This document shows positions 43,701 through 55,193 of a stretch of DNA of 64,000 nucleotides, in pieces. The stretch is from Cinnamomum chago (Eukaryota > Streptophyta > Magnoliopsida > Laurales > Lauraceae), in contig CP142456.1 of NCBI GenBank assembly GCA_038049695.1, positions 22,912,501-22,976,500 of the forward strand. Direction: 5' to 3'. Numbering within the stretch: position 1 is the stretch's first letter; each line of letters begins with the position of its first letter. The notes beneath the pieces are model-generated. The model had not been told where the DNA came from. It searched no databases and saw nothing but the letters and a program-made list of their open reading frames with translations. The translations under genes and the position numbers were made by a program.

Positions 43701-44280
43701 TGCACTACAATGGATAAAAAATGCAAAAAATCATGATATGATACTAAATGAGGCTCTCTTGGCTTGATAAGTCTTTAAAGTTACCAAAAATAGCCACAAA
43801 AATATGCATTTTTAAGGACTTATATCAATGCTTATTATTGTTTTCTTGATGGTTATTCTGGTTTCAATCAAATTACAATTGCACCCGAGGACCAGGAAAA
43901 GACCACCTTCACTTGTCCGTTTGGCACTTTCGCTTACAGACGCATGCCCTTTGGGCTATGCAATGCACCGGCCACCTTTCAAAGGTGCATGTTGAGCATA
44001 TTTTCTGACATGGTAGAAAGATTCATTGAGGTTTTCATGGATGATTTTTCGGTATTTGGCAATTCTTTTGAGGAGTGCTTACATCATTTGTCCCTGGTGC
44101 TTGAAAGATGTAAAGAAAAGAATCTAGTTTTAAACTGGGAGAAATGTCATTTTATGGTAAAGAGGGGCATAGTTCTGGGATACAGTATTTCTAATAATGG
44201 AATTGAGGTGGACAAAGCAAAAATTGATTTGATCTCCAAATTGCCACCACCAAAATCAGTTAAGTAGATTCGATCATTCT
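40800..44280 (+). pseudogene. Athila reverse transcriptase region, split by a solo LTR (fossil)
   Basis: The first part carries SMVQHRIHLEENAKPS and LLDAGVLYPISDSAWVSPVQ. The second carries TFAYRRMPFGLCNAPATFQR and VEVFMDDFSVFG with the FMDD catalytic signature. The solo LTR at 41163-43827 lies between. The 40406-40800 stretch is the linker from the protease (LPVIIASDLDPIQEEKLMKI). Broken. Confidence 0.8.
41163..43827 (-). mobile_element. Athila-type solo LTR B2 in the RT region (fossil)
   Basis: On - it begins TGATATAAGTCCTTAAAAA and ends CTACACTTGGAGCTCATGATCA-like sequence, matching the landmarks of B1 (10142-12499). Target duplication ATGCT at 41158-41162 and 43828-43832. 2,665 bp, AT-rich, no coding parts. 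Confidence 0.85.
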
Positions 44281-44439
44281 TGGGCCATGCTGGTTTTTAT
44301 CGTAAATTCATCAAGGATTTTAGTAAAATCGCTAAATCTTTATGCCAATTGCTGACAAAAGAGGTTGCGTTTGAATTTGATGAGAAGTGTCTAAAGGCTT
44401 ATGAGAGATTGAATAAGGAACTAACTTCAACTCCTATAA

Positions 44440-44800
44440 TCTAGCCACCTGACTGGACCATCCCATTTGAGCTAATGTTGTGATGCATCCGATACTGCTA
44501 TTGGAGCTGTTTTGGGTCAACGGGTTGGGAGGTTACCTCATGTGATTTAGTATGCAAGTAGGACCCTCAATGATGCACAAATAAATTATATAACCACTGA
44601 AAAAGAATTGCTAGTTGTGATTTTTGCCTTGGAGAAATTTCGGTCCTACTTGATAGGATCTAGGGTCATCATCTACACGGACCATGCAGCTCTGAGATAC
44701 CTTCTGTCAAAAAAGGATGCAAAAGCCCGATTGAACCGGTGGATCCTTCTGCTACAAGAGCTTGATTTGGAAATAAGAGATAAAAAGGATGTAAGAATGT
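44440..44800 (+). pseudogene. Athila RNase H region (fossil)
   Basis: [40 protein letters not shown] and [17 protein letters not shown] are the RNase H landmarks after RT in Ty3/gypsy pol. Broken. Confidence 0.75.
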
Positions 44801-45041
44801 TGTAGCAGACTATGTTTCGAGGATACCTTTAGAGCCATTAGATGAGGTCCCATTGAATGAAGATTTTCCTAATGAACAATTTGTCAGTATTTCTCAAATC
44901 CCTTGGTTTGCAGATATAAACAATTACCTTGTTACAGGGGAGATGCCCGCCCATTGGTCAAAACGGGATCGATCAAAATTTCTAGCTGAGGTCAAGTACT
45001 TTTTCTGGGATGACCCATATCTTTTTAAGTATTGCCCGGAC

Positions 45042-47241
45042 TGTTAGGGTTTTTATAGATTGCAATTTGATGGATGCATTAATCATTCAAGCATCATTTG
45101 ATTTACACACTTATGCATTGTTTTATATAAACTTGAAATCTTGATTTATTCATGCATTGGTTTTAAGATTAGTAAAAGTTTCTATTTATGCATGATTTGT
45201 TTTTAAAACTTGGATGCATTAGTTTTTGGAAAAAGTTTTCAAGAAATCAAGCAAGCCTTTGTTTTAAAAGTTTTGAAACTTTTTAGGCTTTTTATGTCAT
45301 GTTTTAAAAACCTTTAGAATCTTTAAAACATGTTTTCCAAGCTTGATTTAGTGGCCAAAAAGTTCCCCCAAGCAAAACTGTGAAAAATGCATTTTTTTGG
45401 GAATTTTGGTGCTGCGGGGTTAACCATGGGGTTAACCGGGGTGGTCAACCCGCAGTGTAGCCGGTTAACCGGCCATGTTAGCCCGGTTAACCGGCCACAG
45501 TGCAGGATGACCCAAAACACAACGGCTCTTTTTATGACCGTTGTGCTTGGCCGGTTAACCTGCCTGTTATGGCCGGTTGACCGGGTAAACTAGCCGTTGG
45601 GCACTTTTTGGCTATAAAAATGAGTTCTTTCCCTTGCCAAAAGTTGGGATTTTTAAGCCCCTCCTTGAGAGGTATTGAGGCATATCAAAAGGGAAAAGAA
45701 CCAAGGGATGAAGGGGAAGATTAGGAAAGCTAAAGCTTGGATTAATGAAGTTAAACCACCAAGTAGGCTCTTCCTTCCTTAATCATATGTTTTCATGCTT
45801 TTGTTTTATTTTTGGTAAATCATTTCTAGCATGTTAAACTATGTTTGTGTTGTGTCCTTAACATATTTTATGTTTTGAGTTGATTTATTGTTTTGGATAC
45901 AACACCATATGATTCAATCCAAGTAGTACTTGAATTGGTAAATCAAAGTAGATCATGTTAATAAAAGAACCTTTGAAATCATATGTAACATGATCCATAT
46001 ACTTGGTTGAATCTTTGGTTGTTGTTTTCCATCATAAGAACATCTCTCTCAAAACTAACTTATGTTTTGGATTCAACTTCTTTACAAATCATATGTTTTC
46101 ATGTTTTGTTTTATCATTGGTGAATCTTTGTAACATGTTAATCTATGATTTGTTGTATCCTTAGCATGTGTTATATTTTGAATAGATCTATTGTTTTGGA
46201 TACATCACCATTGATTCATCAAAGTAGTACTTTATCTTTGGTAAATCTAAATAGATCATGTTAATGAAATATGTAACATGATTCATATACTTTGTTGAAT
46301 CTTTGGTTGTTGTTTTCCATCATAAGAAAATCTCTTTCAAATGTATCTTATGTTTTGGATTCAACATCATTACAAATCATATGTGTATTATTGTTTTAAA
46401 GTTTCACAACTTGCATCACTTTGATAGGTAAATCATTTTCAAGTTGTATTTATAATTACATATGATTTGTCCCCTAATTTCAATCAAATCTATTTTTATG
46501 TTTTGAGCTTCATGTTGATTTGATTGACATCCCTATACATCACATGTTTAGAGCTAATCCATTTCATACAACTTGTGTAACTTTGATATCATTAACAAGT
46601 TGTTACTTTTAACATGTGATTGCATCATATCCTCAATCATAAATGTTTTATGATCTTAAACTTTCAAAAGCCTTAGGCATACATTTATGAGCTTTCATTT
46701 TCAAAATGATCGAGGACCACACACACACACTTCATATGTTTTCATCTTTGCATTCATAGTGTGAGTGTGTATTAGAATTTCATTTCCATATCCGTCTAAT
46801 TAAGAGGCAATGTAATGAGCTTAATAGAATCTCCATCAAGTGTATGTTAGACACTAAATTAGAGAGATAACCAACCTTGTGGTTGAAGAGGTTATTGCTT
46901 AGCCTTTAAAAGCATAGTGTATAGGTTGATGTTTAGCCTTGGAAAAGCATCATTGTAAAGGTTATTGCTTAGCCTATTGAAAAGCATAAATAGTGGAAAT
47001 CCGGTGGGGTGTTGGATCACAAGCCGGTAGTGGATGTAGGCATTGAGGCCGAACCACTATAAATACTTGTGTAATGGTGATTGCTTTGTGGTGATTCTTT
47101 TGTTAGCTTCCGCATCTTGTATGTTTAATCATCAAATGTGACTAGTTTGTTTTAAAGAAGTTAAAATTGATTAAAATTGGTCATAGTTGAAGCTCACCCT
47201 ATTCACCCCCCCTCTAGGGTTCGGATCCCCATGGACTTACA
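45042..47241 (+). mobile_element. Family X solo LTR, copy X3, full length (fossil)
   Basis: Best-defined X copy: ends TGTTAGGGTTTTTATAG and CCCCATGGACTTACA, 2,200 bp, target duplication CGGAC at 45037-45041 and 47242-47246. Near the right end: GCTCACCCTATTCACCCCCC. Its U3 palindromes have a GTTAAC core. TATA box at 45613-45619. No coding sequence. Confidence 0.88.
45420..45620 (+). promoter_or_regulatory. X3 LTR promoter: GTTAAC palindromes plus TATA box
   Basis: GGTTAACC cores occur near 45431, 45462-45473 (CCGGTTAACCGG), 45483-45494 (CCGGTTAACCGG) and 45551-45558, with degenerate GGTCAACC and GGTTGACC forms. CTATAAAAATGAG follows at 45612. The same place in X1, X2 and X4 carries GTCGAC cores. 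Confidence 0.65.
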
Positions 47242-48160
47242 CGGACCAGATCATCAGGAGATGCATTCCTGATCAAGACCATTACTCGGTCATTTCCTTC
47301 TGCCATGATCATGCTTGTGGGGGCCACTTTAGTTCGAAAAAGACAACTGCAAAAGTTTTGTATTGTGGATTTTACTGGCCCACTATCTTTAAAGATTGCT
47401 GCACTTTCTGTTTGAACTGTGAGAGGTGTCAAAAGCTTGGCAAGCTCAATCGAAGGAACATGATGCCCTTGAATCCCATACTTGTGGTGGAAAATTTTGA
47501 TGTGTGGGGAATTGACTTCATGGGGCCATTTCCAAATTCCTTTGGAAATATTTACATTTTCCTGGCAGTAGACTATGTTTCCAAGTGGGCAGAAGCCATA
47601 CCGACAAAGAAGAATGACCACCATGTGGTGATTAAGTTCGTGAGAGATCATATCTTTTCTCGCTTTGGTACCCCTAGAGTGATCATTAGTGATTGAGGCA
47701 CTCACTTTTGCAACCGTCCCTTTGAGCATTTGTTGAAAAAATATTCTGTCATCCATAAGGTTGCTAAACCTTATCACCCACAAACAAGTGGCCAAGCGGA
47801 AACTTCAAGTAGGCAAATTAAACAAATTCTGGAAAAGACGGTCAATCCCACTCAGAAAGACTGGTCTTTGCGATTGATCGACGCACTGTGGGCCTATCGA
47901 ACCGCTTACAAGACACCTATTGGGATGTCCCCATATAGGTTGGTCTATGGGAAGGCATGCCACTTGCTTGTTGAATTGGAGCATAGAGCTTATTGGGCCA
48001 TGAAGAAATTTAATTTTGACTTACCCATTGTGGGTACTTTGCGCAAATTGCAACTCAATGAGTTGGAAGAACTTCGAAATGATGCCTATGAGAATGCCAA
48101 GATCTATAAGGAAAGAATGAAGTTGAACCATGATAAGTCAATTTTAAGAAAATCCTAACC

Positions 48161-49800
48161 GGGTATGAAAGTCCTTCTGTATAACTCCCGGTTACACCTG
48201 TTTCTAGGGAAGTTACGAACCCGGTGAACTGGTCCATTCATTGTCAGGACTGTTTACTTTGATGGTGCTGTGGAAATTGAAAATCCCAAGAATGAGGATG
48301 TTTTCAAGGTGAATGGTCAATGATTGAAACCGTTTCTGGAACTGAAGGATAAAAACGTTGAGGATATCCATTTGGAAGACCCAATTTACCAAGACTAATC
48401 ATTTTTGGTCATGTCGGGCTGACGACATTAAACTTAGCGCTGTTTGGGGGGCAACCGTATTTTGGAAGGTAATTAAACTGGTTGATCCCATTCTTTTGCA
48501 ATCACCCCACATGGTAAGATGTTTAAATTTTCCTTATTGTTCATTTTCACATTACACATGCATTCATAACATTGAGGACAATGTTGAATTTAGGTTTGGG
48601 GGTGTGAGTTAGAACTTGACATGTGATCATTTGTTCAATTTTCATTATACATTTTCTTTTTCGCTTTGCTTTGGTTTTTAGGAGATTAATTTTTTTTTTG
48701 TTATTGTTAGGTTAGAGGGAAACTTTTGAGAGAATTTTTATTGGCAGAAGATATTTATTTTGGGCAAAAGAAAATAATGGTTCACTATTTTATTTATGGA
48801 AAGGGTTTTTGAAAAAGTGTTGAATCTTGATCTCTCACTTTTACACAAATTGTATGCGTTTTCGAGGTTTTGAATGTGAAGCTATGATTTTTGCTTTTCT
48901 TTGATAATTGAAAAAACAAAATAAAATCGACCCTTAGTATATAGACCTTCCTGGTTCGACGGGTGGATACATGGAAATGGCTGCTTATTATTGGGGACTA
49001 CAAAAAAAAAAAAAAAGAGTGTTTAGAAGTCTTGAAAAACATAAAAAGTTTTGTGACTAGTTTCGGTTGGTAGCCTTTTTAACCTGAGCCAGTAAACCCT
49101 AGGGGTATTTACATACCTAGAGCCCTAAAGTCATCTGGTTTTAGAGTCATTGGCCTAATGCTTGTTACATGGGTTAATTAGAAAGCTTAATGGACTTAGG
49201 CATTGCACAGTCACATGTGTGTGTTTGAAAAAAAATGCGCTCTTTGAAAAAACAGTAGTGCGAAAGCCGTCATTATCGCCTTGAGAGGAAGATTGTTTTT
49301 CTTTGCTAAGTTTAGGCGGCCCAGAATTTAAAAAAAAATTATTTTCATGGAAATTCTTGGTGGATCATTTGATGCTTATTACATACACATACTTTTCACC
49401 GTGCATGATCAATTAGCATGATTTTGAGAATTTCTGACCAAAAGATGAGATTGGTGAACTGAATTTAAGATTTGTCTTTGAAAATTGTGAGAAACGAGAA
49501 TAGTCGGTGTCTATAAATTTTCTCTTAAGTTTCCCTGGATTTTGTTAGGTTTTAAATATCTTTTGCAAAAAAAAAAAAAAAAAAATTGTGGGTAGATTCA
49601 CTGCAAACCCTCATGAGACACAACCCGTCCACTAGGGGGAACCTAGGGGTTTAAGGGTTGGCTGCATATGCTAAATGCAGTCGAGAAAGCCAGCGAAAGT
49701 GGCATTTTTCTTTTTGTTTTTCTGCCTTTGTTAGGATAATAAACTTCTCCTTTTTCACTTATTTTGCTCAAGGACTAGCAAAAAGCTGGTTTGGGGGGTG
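48161..49800 (+). mobile_element. Athila 3' non-coding region with polypurine tract (fossil)
   Basis: 1.6 kb without a recognisable gene; the envelope-like frame of some Athila elements is not visible. A G-rich polypurine-like tract, GCTGGTTTGGGGGGTG, ends right before the 3' LTR. A runs at 48998-49015 and 49567-49584. Confidence 0.65.
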
Positions 49801-51407
49801 TGATAAGTCCACAAAATTGTAGTTTTCGTTCATCATTTTATGTTACTTTTGTGGATTTAATTAGGGTAATTTGCACTCAATTTCATAATTCCATGCATTT
49901 GAGCATTAAAATTGGAATTTTAGTCAAAATCATTCAAAATCATCAATCTTGCATGAATTTTATGAAATTATTGGTTTATTTCATCTTAGTATCACACCAA
50001 TTAGCTTTTTTATTATTGCATCATCAATTAGTTCATGGAAAATCATCCAGTGGTGCATTCATGTGCTTGATCTCATTCGGGTCTCATGCATGACATTTAT
50101 GAATTTTATGGTTGAATTATTCTTTTTATTCTTGTAGGGAATCTTCAATTTTTGGGATCCACTTGAAGAGAAATTAAAAAAAAAGGAAAGTGCCCAAGCA
50201 CTTTGGAAGTCTAACCAAAGGGGTCCCCACCATGCATGGACGTTCCATACTTATAGACTCTTATGTGCACAACTTTTGATTTTCTCATCCACATCAACAA
50301 GCAATCTTGGGAGATATTTTTGGAATTATACAAGGAAGGTGTGTGCACCAAGGACATCTAAATTAAGAAAGAGAATCATCTCAAAGCCAAAAGTCTTTCC
50401 AAAAGAAAAATTAGCTTGGAGAACAATAAAGAATCCCTACAAATAAGGAAAAAAGAGACCTAAATGGTGGTACTTCTTTACTAAAATGGGCTTTGCAAAA
50501 AGCATAAAAGGAGACATGATGGAGACCCATAGGACCACATTCTCACACGTCCAAACAACTCCACCCATCTTTCTTTAGTGGTTTATTCTCTCCTAGCCAC
50601 ACCTTCTCTTCCTTACCTATTTTCTCCATTATTTTATTTTGGTAGCCTTGGGCCATGTCCAAGGATTTATTTTGAAGGAGAATCTTTGTGAAGGAGAAGT
50701 TGTAAAAATGAAGTTCTCAATAAAAATCATATCTTTTGCAATGGAGGAGTAAATTTTTTGGATCGGAGCACAAAGTGAAGTGAAGTGATTTTATTTTCGT
50801 TCTATGTCTTTAATTTAATTCCTTTGTCCCTATGATGCATGTTTATTAGAATAATAGATTTGCTTTCGTGCTACAGGCAAACCTCCGCTTTATATTTTTA
50901 ATAATTGTTTTTTGATCAGTTAATCTTCTTTTGATAAAATATACTTAGGTTTTTATGCCTTTGATATTTTGTGCTTAATTTGTTAACTAACGCTCAAAGT
51001 AATTTATATTTTTATGAGGTGATGAAGATCTTGGGTTCTTCTTCTTAAGAATTGAATTTAAAAATATATATATCTTCCGGATCAGAAACATTGAGTTGTT
51101 TCTGATTTGAGTTATTTGCAAGACAAAAGACTAACTAAAGTTTATGGATTGAGAATTGAAATTAATTAATGGACACTTTGTCGCTCTGATATGCCTTTAT
51201 TATTATTGTTATCCATTCATCTTGCATAGTAGCTTTATTTCTCATTTAAATATTGATTTATTTTTATTTTCATTATAAAAAAATTTAGATTTTAATAAAA
51301 AAATATTTCAGTAGTGCTCCCTGTGGGATTCGACCTGTACTTGCCACTGTTTCAAAAAGACAACTATGCACTTGCAGTATTAACGGATTTGATTTAAATT
51401 CACATCA
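49801..51407 (+). mobile_element. Athila 3' LTR (fossil)
   Basis: TGATAAGTCCACAAAATTG to TTTAAATTCACATCA, 1,607 bp. It carries the undisturbed target site of the CACTA element near 50239-50249. The flanking TACCC (51408-51412) is the expected target duplication; its partner is lost with the 5' end. Confidence 0.85.
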
Positions 51408-51418
51408 TACCCTCATAT

Positions 51419-52829
51419 TGATGTACCCGACCTTTCATCCTCTCCCTCCACCCCGAGGGCCGCGGGGGTTCGGCAGAGGAGAAAAGCGGGCATCAACATT
51501 TTTTGTACGGGTATGCCAGATTTTCTATTATACTTGAAATTTCGAAGTGGTGATTCGGAGATTCACCTTCATAAGTAGAAAGGAAATCAACTCTTTTTTC
51601 TAACTTTCCATTGCACATATATTTTTAAGAAAGAGACATGATTTTTTTTAAAAGCCGTGAGAGGTGGTTTTGTTTTGTTTGCCATGAAAGGCGATTTTTT
51701 TGTGTGCTGTGAAAGGCGATTTTTCCATGAAAGGCGATTTGTGCCGTGAAAGGCAATTTACAAATCTCATCAATAATGAAAGACACAAAATGTGTTTTTT
51801 TTTGTCTCTTTACAAAGAATACAAAATACAATAGAAAAGTGAGAAAATGAATCTAACGATTGTGGGGACTTGTTCAGATTGACGGTAACAAGTCACGTAT
51901 GGACTTTGCCATCGTCCTTCAGATGAGAACACATGATGCTTTGGTTCTTTAGCTTGGCTTGGACCTCAGTTTTTTTTAGAGGATAAAGACCAAGGGGAGG
52001 TCCTATATCCAATAAAAAACCGAGTAAACGGGCTGAAAAGCAGCGTTTAGGCCATGTTGGATAGAAGGAGAGAGGACCCCCCAAGGGGCTTTGATCACCT
52101 TGTGGTGTTTCTGCAGTACAGTAGTAGGATTTCTTCAGAATTTCTCTCTCCTGCTTGTATGTGTGTATGGATATGTCTCTCTATGAGCCTGTGTATGTCT
52201 ATGTATGGATCTCTTGGAATGACCCATTTTTATAGGCTCTTGGTAGCCATGGGGTGATTTATGGCATTGATGGTATTGATGCTCCATGATGGGAGGAGTT
52301 ACAAGTTTTAATTCTTTTATTTTGTAACTCCTTTTTCTTGGCTTGTGATTAGCTGATGGAGAATGATGGGCATTTAATCGCCTTTAATCTCCATGATGAG
52401 AGGAGTTTCATGGTTTTAGTGCCATGATTGTTTAGATTTGTAACTCCCATTTCCTTGATTCTGATTGGGCTGTCCAAAATAATGGGATAATGACCGCATT
52501 AAGTTGTCATAAAACGGATCAATTAACAACATTAAGTGGTCACCAAGGCATTTGAAGAGTCGCGGGACATACCGCGTCTTTTGGATTTCTTCTTGTGACG
52601 ATCGCCGATGGATCAACGTGTTGTTTGATGTCGGATGGTGATGCAACTTCAGCTATTGAATAGTGTTAGTGGGCCGGTGACATCTGTCTTGTCGATTTCT
52701 TGATCGGTCGGACAAAAAAGTGTACTTTATTGGTCAGCCGGTTGATGATCTTGGAGCGATCAATGGTGATTTCATGCTCTTGACGGCGGATCCGAAATGT
52801 TGATGAAGATCAGTCGATTCCAAGCATCA
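51419..52829 (-). mobile_element. Second-family LTR W1, inverted, probably Tat lineage (fossil)
   Basis: On - it begins TGATGCTTGGAATCGACTGA and ends GGGTACATCA, 1,411 bp. It matches W2 (58089-59497) along its whole length, including TTTTTTGTACGGGTATGCC and CTCTAAAAAAAACTGAG-type blocks. After its 3' end there is no primer-binding site, so it sits as a 3' or solo LTR. The family resemblance also extends about 70 bp upstream of the LTR start. Broken element. Confidence 0.65.
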
Positions 52830-54110
52830 AAAATCAGATTTTCGGAAAACCACAGGGGTTGGAATTCTCGAAACGCGAAAAGGTCGGAAAACGGGCCACC
52901 CGACAGAAATCCGGCGACTCGGATTTTTAGGGTCGCCGACGACCATGGAGATTTTTCCCCTTCCGGTCGTTATTTCTCGGCCTTTTTTTGATCTTTTTTG
53001 TTTCTTATTTTCTCCTGTATTTTTCTTGACATTTTTCCTCATTTATTGGTTTAATTCTCCTGAAGAAAACCTCACGAGAAATCACGTAAACCGGAGCACA
53101 AAGTTTCCTATTTTTTGGAAAAGCCGAAGACTTTGTAGCCGATTTTCCGTCAAGAGTCAAAACTAAGTCAAACGATGTCGGAATGACCTGAAATTTGAGG
53201 TGAAGCCTCATGAGCAGTAGATATGACCAACCATGGGATTTTATTTGAGTTTTGAAGCCGTCATCAGTAGACTTGATTTTGTCGCGAGGAAGATGCTGCG
53301 CTTTGATGTACGGTCAACCGATGTCCGATCGACTTGAAATCTGACAGGGAGCCTATTGGAGTCATTTTGAGACGATCCATTAGCTTCGATTTGGATGTCA
53401 TGGTCCCAGGGTGCTCTGCCGCCCGAAGGCTTGATTTTATTTCGGAGCGTCAAAGTGGGGTCAAACATTATCGGAATGACCTGAAATTTGATGTGTAGCC
53501 TTTTAAAAGCATGATGAAGCCACCAATGTGCTCTGTTTGATAAGTGATGGCCTCGATAGTTCTCGCCATCTAGAGGCTTGATTTTACTGCTTGAGGGTTG
53601 ATGGAGGGTCAAACGTTGTCCGTTTGACTTGAAATTTGACATGGAGCCTTTCGGGGGTATTTTGGAACCATCTGTAGACTCTGATCGAAGATTTGATATC
53701 TTTGACACTGTCGCCGCCGGGAGCGCCTGTTTAGTTGCCGGAGGAGTGAAGTTAGGCCAAATGATGTCGAAATGGCGTGAAACTTGATGTAGAGCCTCCT
53801 TGTGGCATTTTGAGGCCTGCCGTGTGCTTTGTTTTGTGTGTCAGGGTCTATGGCTTCACCACCGCCGGGAGCGCCTGCTCAGCTATTGGAGGAGTGAAGT
53901 TAGGCCAAATGATGTTAAAATGGCCCAAAACTTCAGGTGTACCCCTCTTTTGGCTGTCTTGAAGAATCTTGCAGTTTTTGTCTAGTTCTGACAAGATTTG
54001 ACGCTTGACGTGGCATTGCCTGTTTGTAGTAGGATGTAGCTTCATGTGGCTTCTTGATGTCGAAGAGGTAAGGTGTCTTTTTTGGTGTCAACAAATTCCC
54101 CCTTGAGGTA
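52830..54110 (-). repeat. Non-coding tract with 147-bp tandem repeat, six copies
   Basis: Units start near 53167, 53313, 53460, 53608, 53756 and 53904, spacing 146-148 bp. The shared core is GTCAAACGATGTCGGAATGA then CCTGAAATTTGA and GGAGCCT. 52830-52905 resembles sequence left of W2. Probably the 3' non-coding part of the W1 element. Small frames here are not genes. Confidence 0.75.
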
Positions 54111-54640
54111 CAGTGACGAGTAGTCTTTGGAGTCGATGTGCCTCGAAGAGAAACTTAAATGAGAGCTTCTGACTTGGCCAAGAGTCTTTGAGCATCATTT
54201 CATTTTTTTTAATTGCCTTTTGAGTTTCTAAGGGGATTTTATGGTAGTGAGAGGGATCGTGTACCATTTCAAGGCAAAGTTTTGAAAATGACATGGAGGA
54301 TTTGGGTTTTGGATTTTGGGGTTTTCCTTCTGGCCTTGTGAACCTATGTGTTGTATGTGGCACATTAGGCGGACAAGAGGGTTTTTTTTTTGTTTTTGGA
54401 CCTTGCGACCTAACACGCTGTTATGTGGTAGGTTAGGGGGTCGGGGTTTGATTTTTGATTTTGACCTTGTGACCCAACAAGCTGTATGTGGCGAGTTGGG
54501 GGGTCAGATTTGGTTTGACCTTGTGACCTAACAAGCTGTATGTGGCGGCGAGCTAGGGGTTAGGATTTTTTTTGTTTCGACCTTGTGACCTAACAAGCTG
54601 TATGTGGCAAGTTAGGGGACCAGAGTTTGGTTTTTTTGTG
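54111..54640 (+). repeat. Tandem repeat, about 56-68 bp, five copies
   Basis: CCTTGTGACCTAACAAGCTG, TATGTGGC and GTTAGGGGGTC recur near 54333, 54401, 54465, 54521 and 54582. The last two units are the most alike. Frames across it are repeat-driven. Confidence 0.75.
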
Positions 54641-55185
54641 GAATTACAATTTCAAGATTTTGGCTTAATTCGGTTCATGAGGTTGGATGGTTTGGATTTT
54701 TGGAAACTCATGAGGTTTTTTTTTTTTGAATGGTTCAATCAACTCAAAAGAGGCATGAAACCATTTTGTATGCTCTTGGTAAAAGAGGTTTTTGATAGGA
54801 AGCCCCTTTTAGTGCCTAGGTGGTCAAACTTGGCTCATGTCGGCTAACCCATGAGATCTTAAGCTTTTAAAGATGACCTAGATCTTATGTGGTGTCATTT
54901 TGTAAAGAATATATAAAAATATCTCTTGTTGGTAGAGAATATCTAAAAATATCCTTCGTTGGAGAGAATCTCTCAAGCTTTCTTGTTTTTTGGAGAGATT
55001 TTCTCAAAGTATCTTTCTTTGGGAGAGAATACTTCTCATTCCCTTTCTTTTTGGAGAGAATTTCTCAAAGAATCTTCTCTTTAGGAGAGAATATCTCAAA
55101 TCTCCTTTCTTTTGGGAAAGTTGCTAATTTTTAGCACTTACCTCCTTTCTTTTCTCCTTGTTTCCTCTTTTGGTTTGCTCTCCTC
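54641..55185 (+). repeat. GGAGAGAATATCTCAAA repeat upstream of a TATA box
   Basis: Seven or so units of 32-37 bp, 54900-55125, each with GAGAGAATATCTCAAA-like sequence, itself partly palindromic (GAGA..TCTC), followed by TTTCTTTTTGG. It lies directly upstream of the TATA box at 55186 and may belong to a promoter (inference). Confidence 0.65.
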
Positions 55186-55193
55186 TATAAAAG
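55186..55193 (+). promoter_or_regulatory. TATA box
   Basis: CTCTATAAAAGCAAGGGG fits a plant TATA box with a GC-containing start region after it. It lies about 1.1 kb upstream of the mobile-domain frame and would drive transcription toward it. Confidence 0.5.

Larger units (their letters stand above)
44850..48160 (+). pseudogene. Athila integrase region, split by copy X3 (fossil)
   Basis: Before the insertion: FPNEQFVSISQIPWFADINN. After it: HHCC-type zinc finger (HDHACGGHFSSKK then CLNCERCQKLG), catalytic core (VWGIDFMGPFPNS, FLAVDYVSKWAEAIP, FSRFGTPRVIISD) and [20 protein letters not shown]. Copy X3 lies between at 45042-47241. Broken. Confidence 0.8.
18112..51407 (+). mobile_element. Athila-lineage Ty3/gypsy element with nested insertions (fossil)
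   Basis: One broken element, about 10.8 kb after removing insertions, extended to 33 kb. Parts: 5' LTR remnant (18112-18192 and 31111-31830), leader (to 38025), gag (38026-39510), protease (about 39890-40360), reverse transcriptase (40800-41162 and 43833-44280), RNase H (44440-44800), integrase (44850-45041 and 47242-48160), 3' non-coding part and 3' LTR (49801-51407). Residues such as LKDYMYLTRTTQPSC in gag and LLDAGVLYPISDSAWVSPVQ in pol fit the Athila lineage. No envelope-like third gene is visible. It carries four direct insertions (five counting the LTR nested in one of them) and several smaller breaks. The two LTRs differ by roughly 2% where they align by eye, suggesting about a million years or less at common plant rates. 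Confidence 0.8.

Noticed and set aside
45042-47241. Family X as a DNA transposon or LINE
   Set aside because: TG/CA ends, 5-bp target duplications in three copies and a TATA box with U3-like sequence indicate LTRs; there is no terminal inverted repeat beyond TG/CA and no A-tail.
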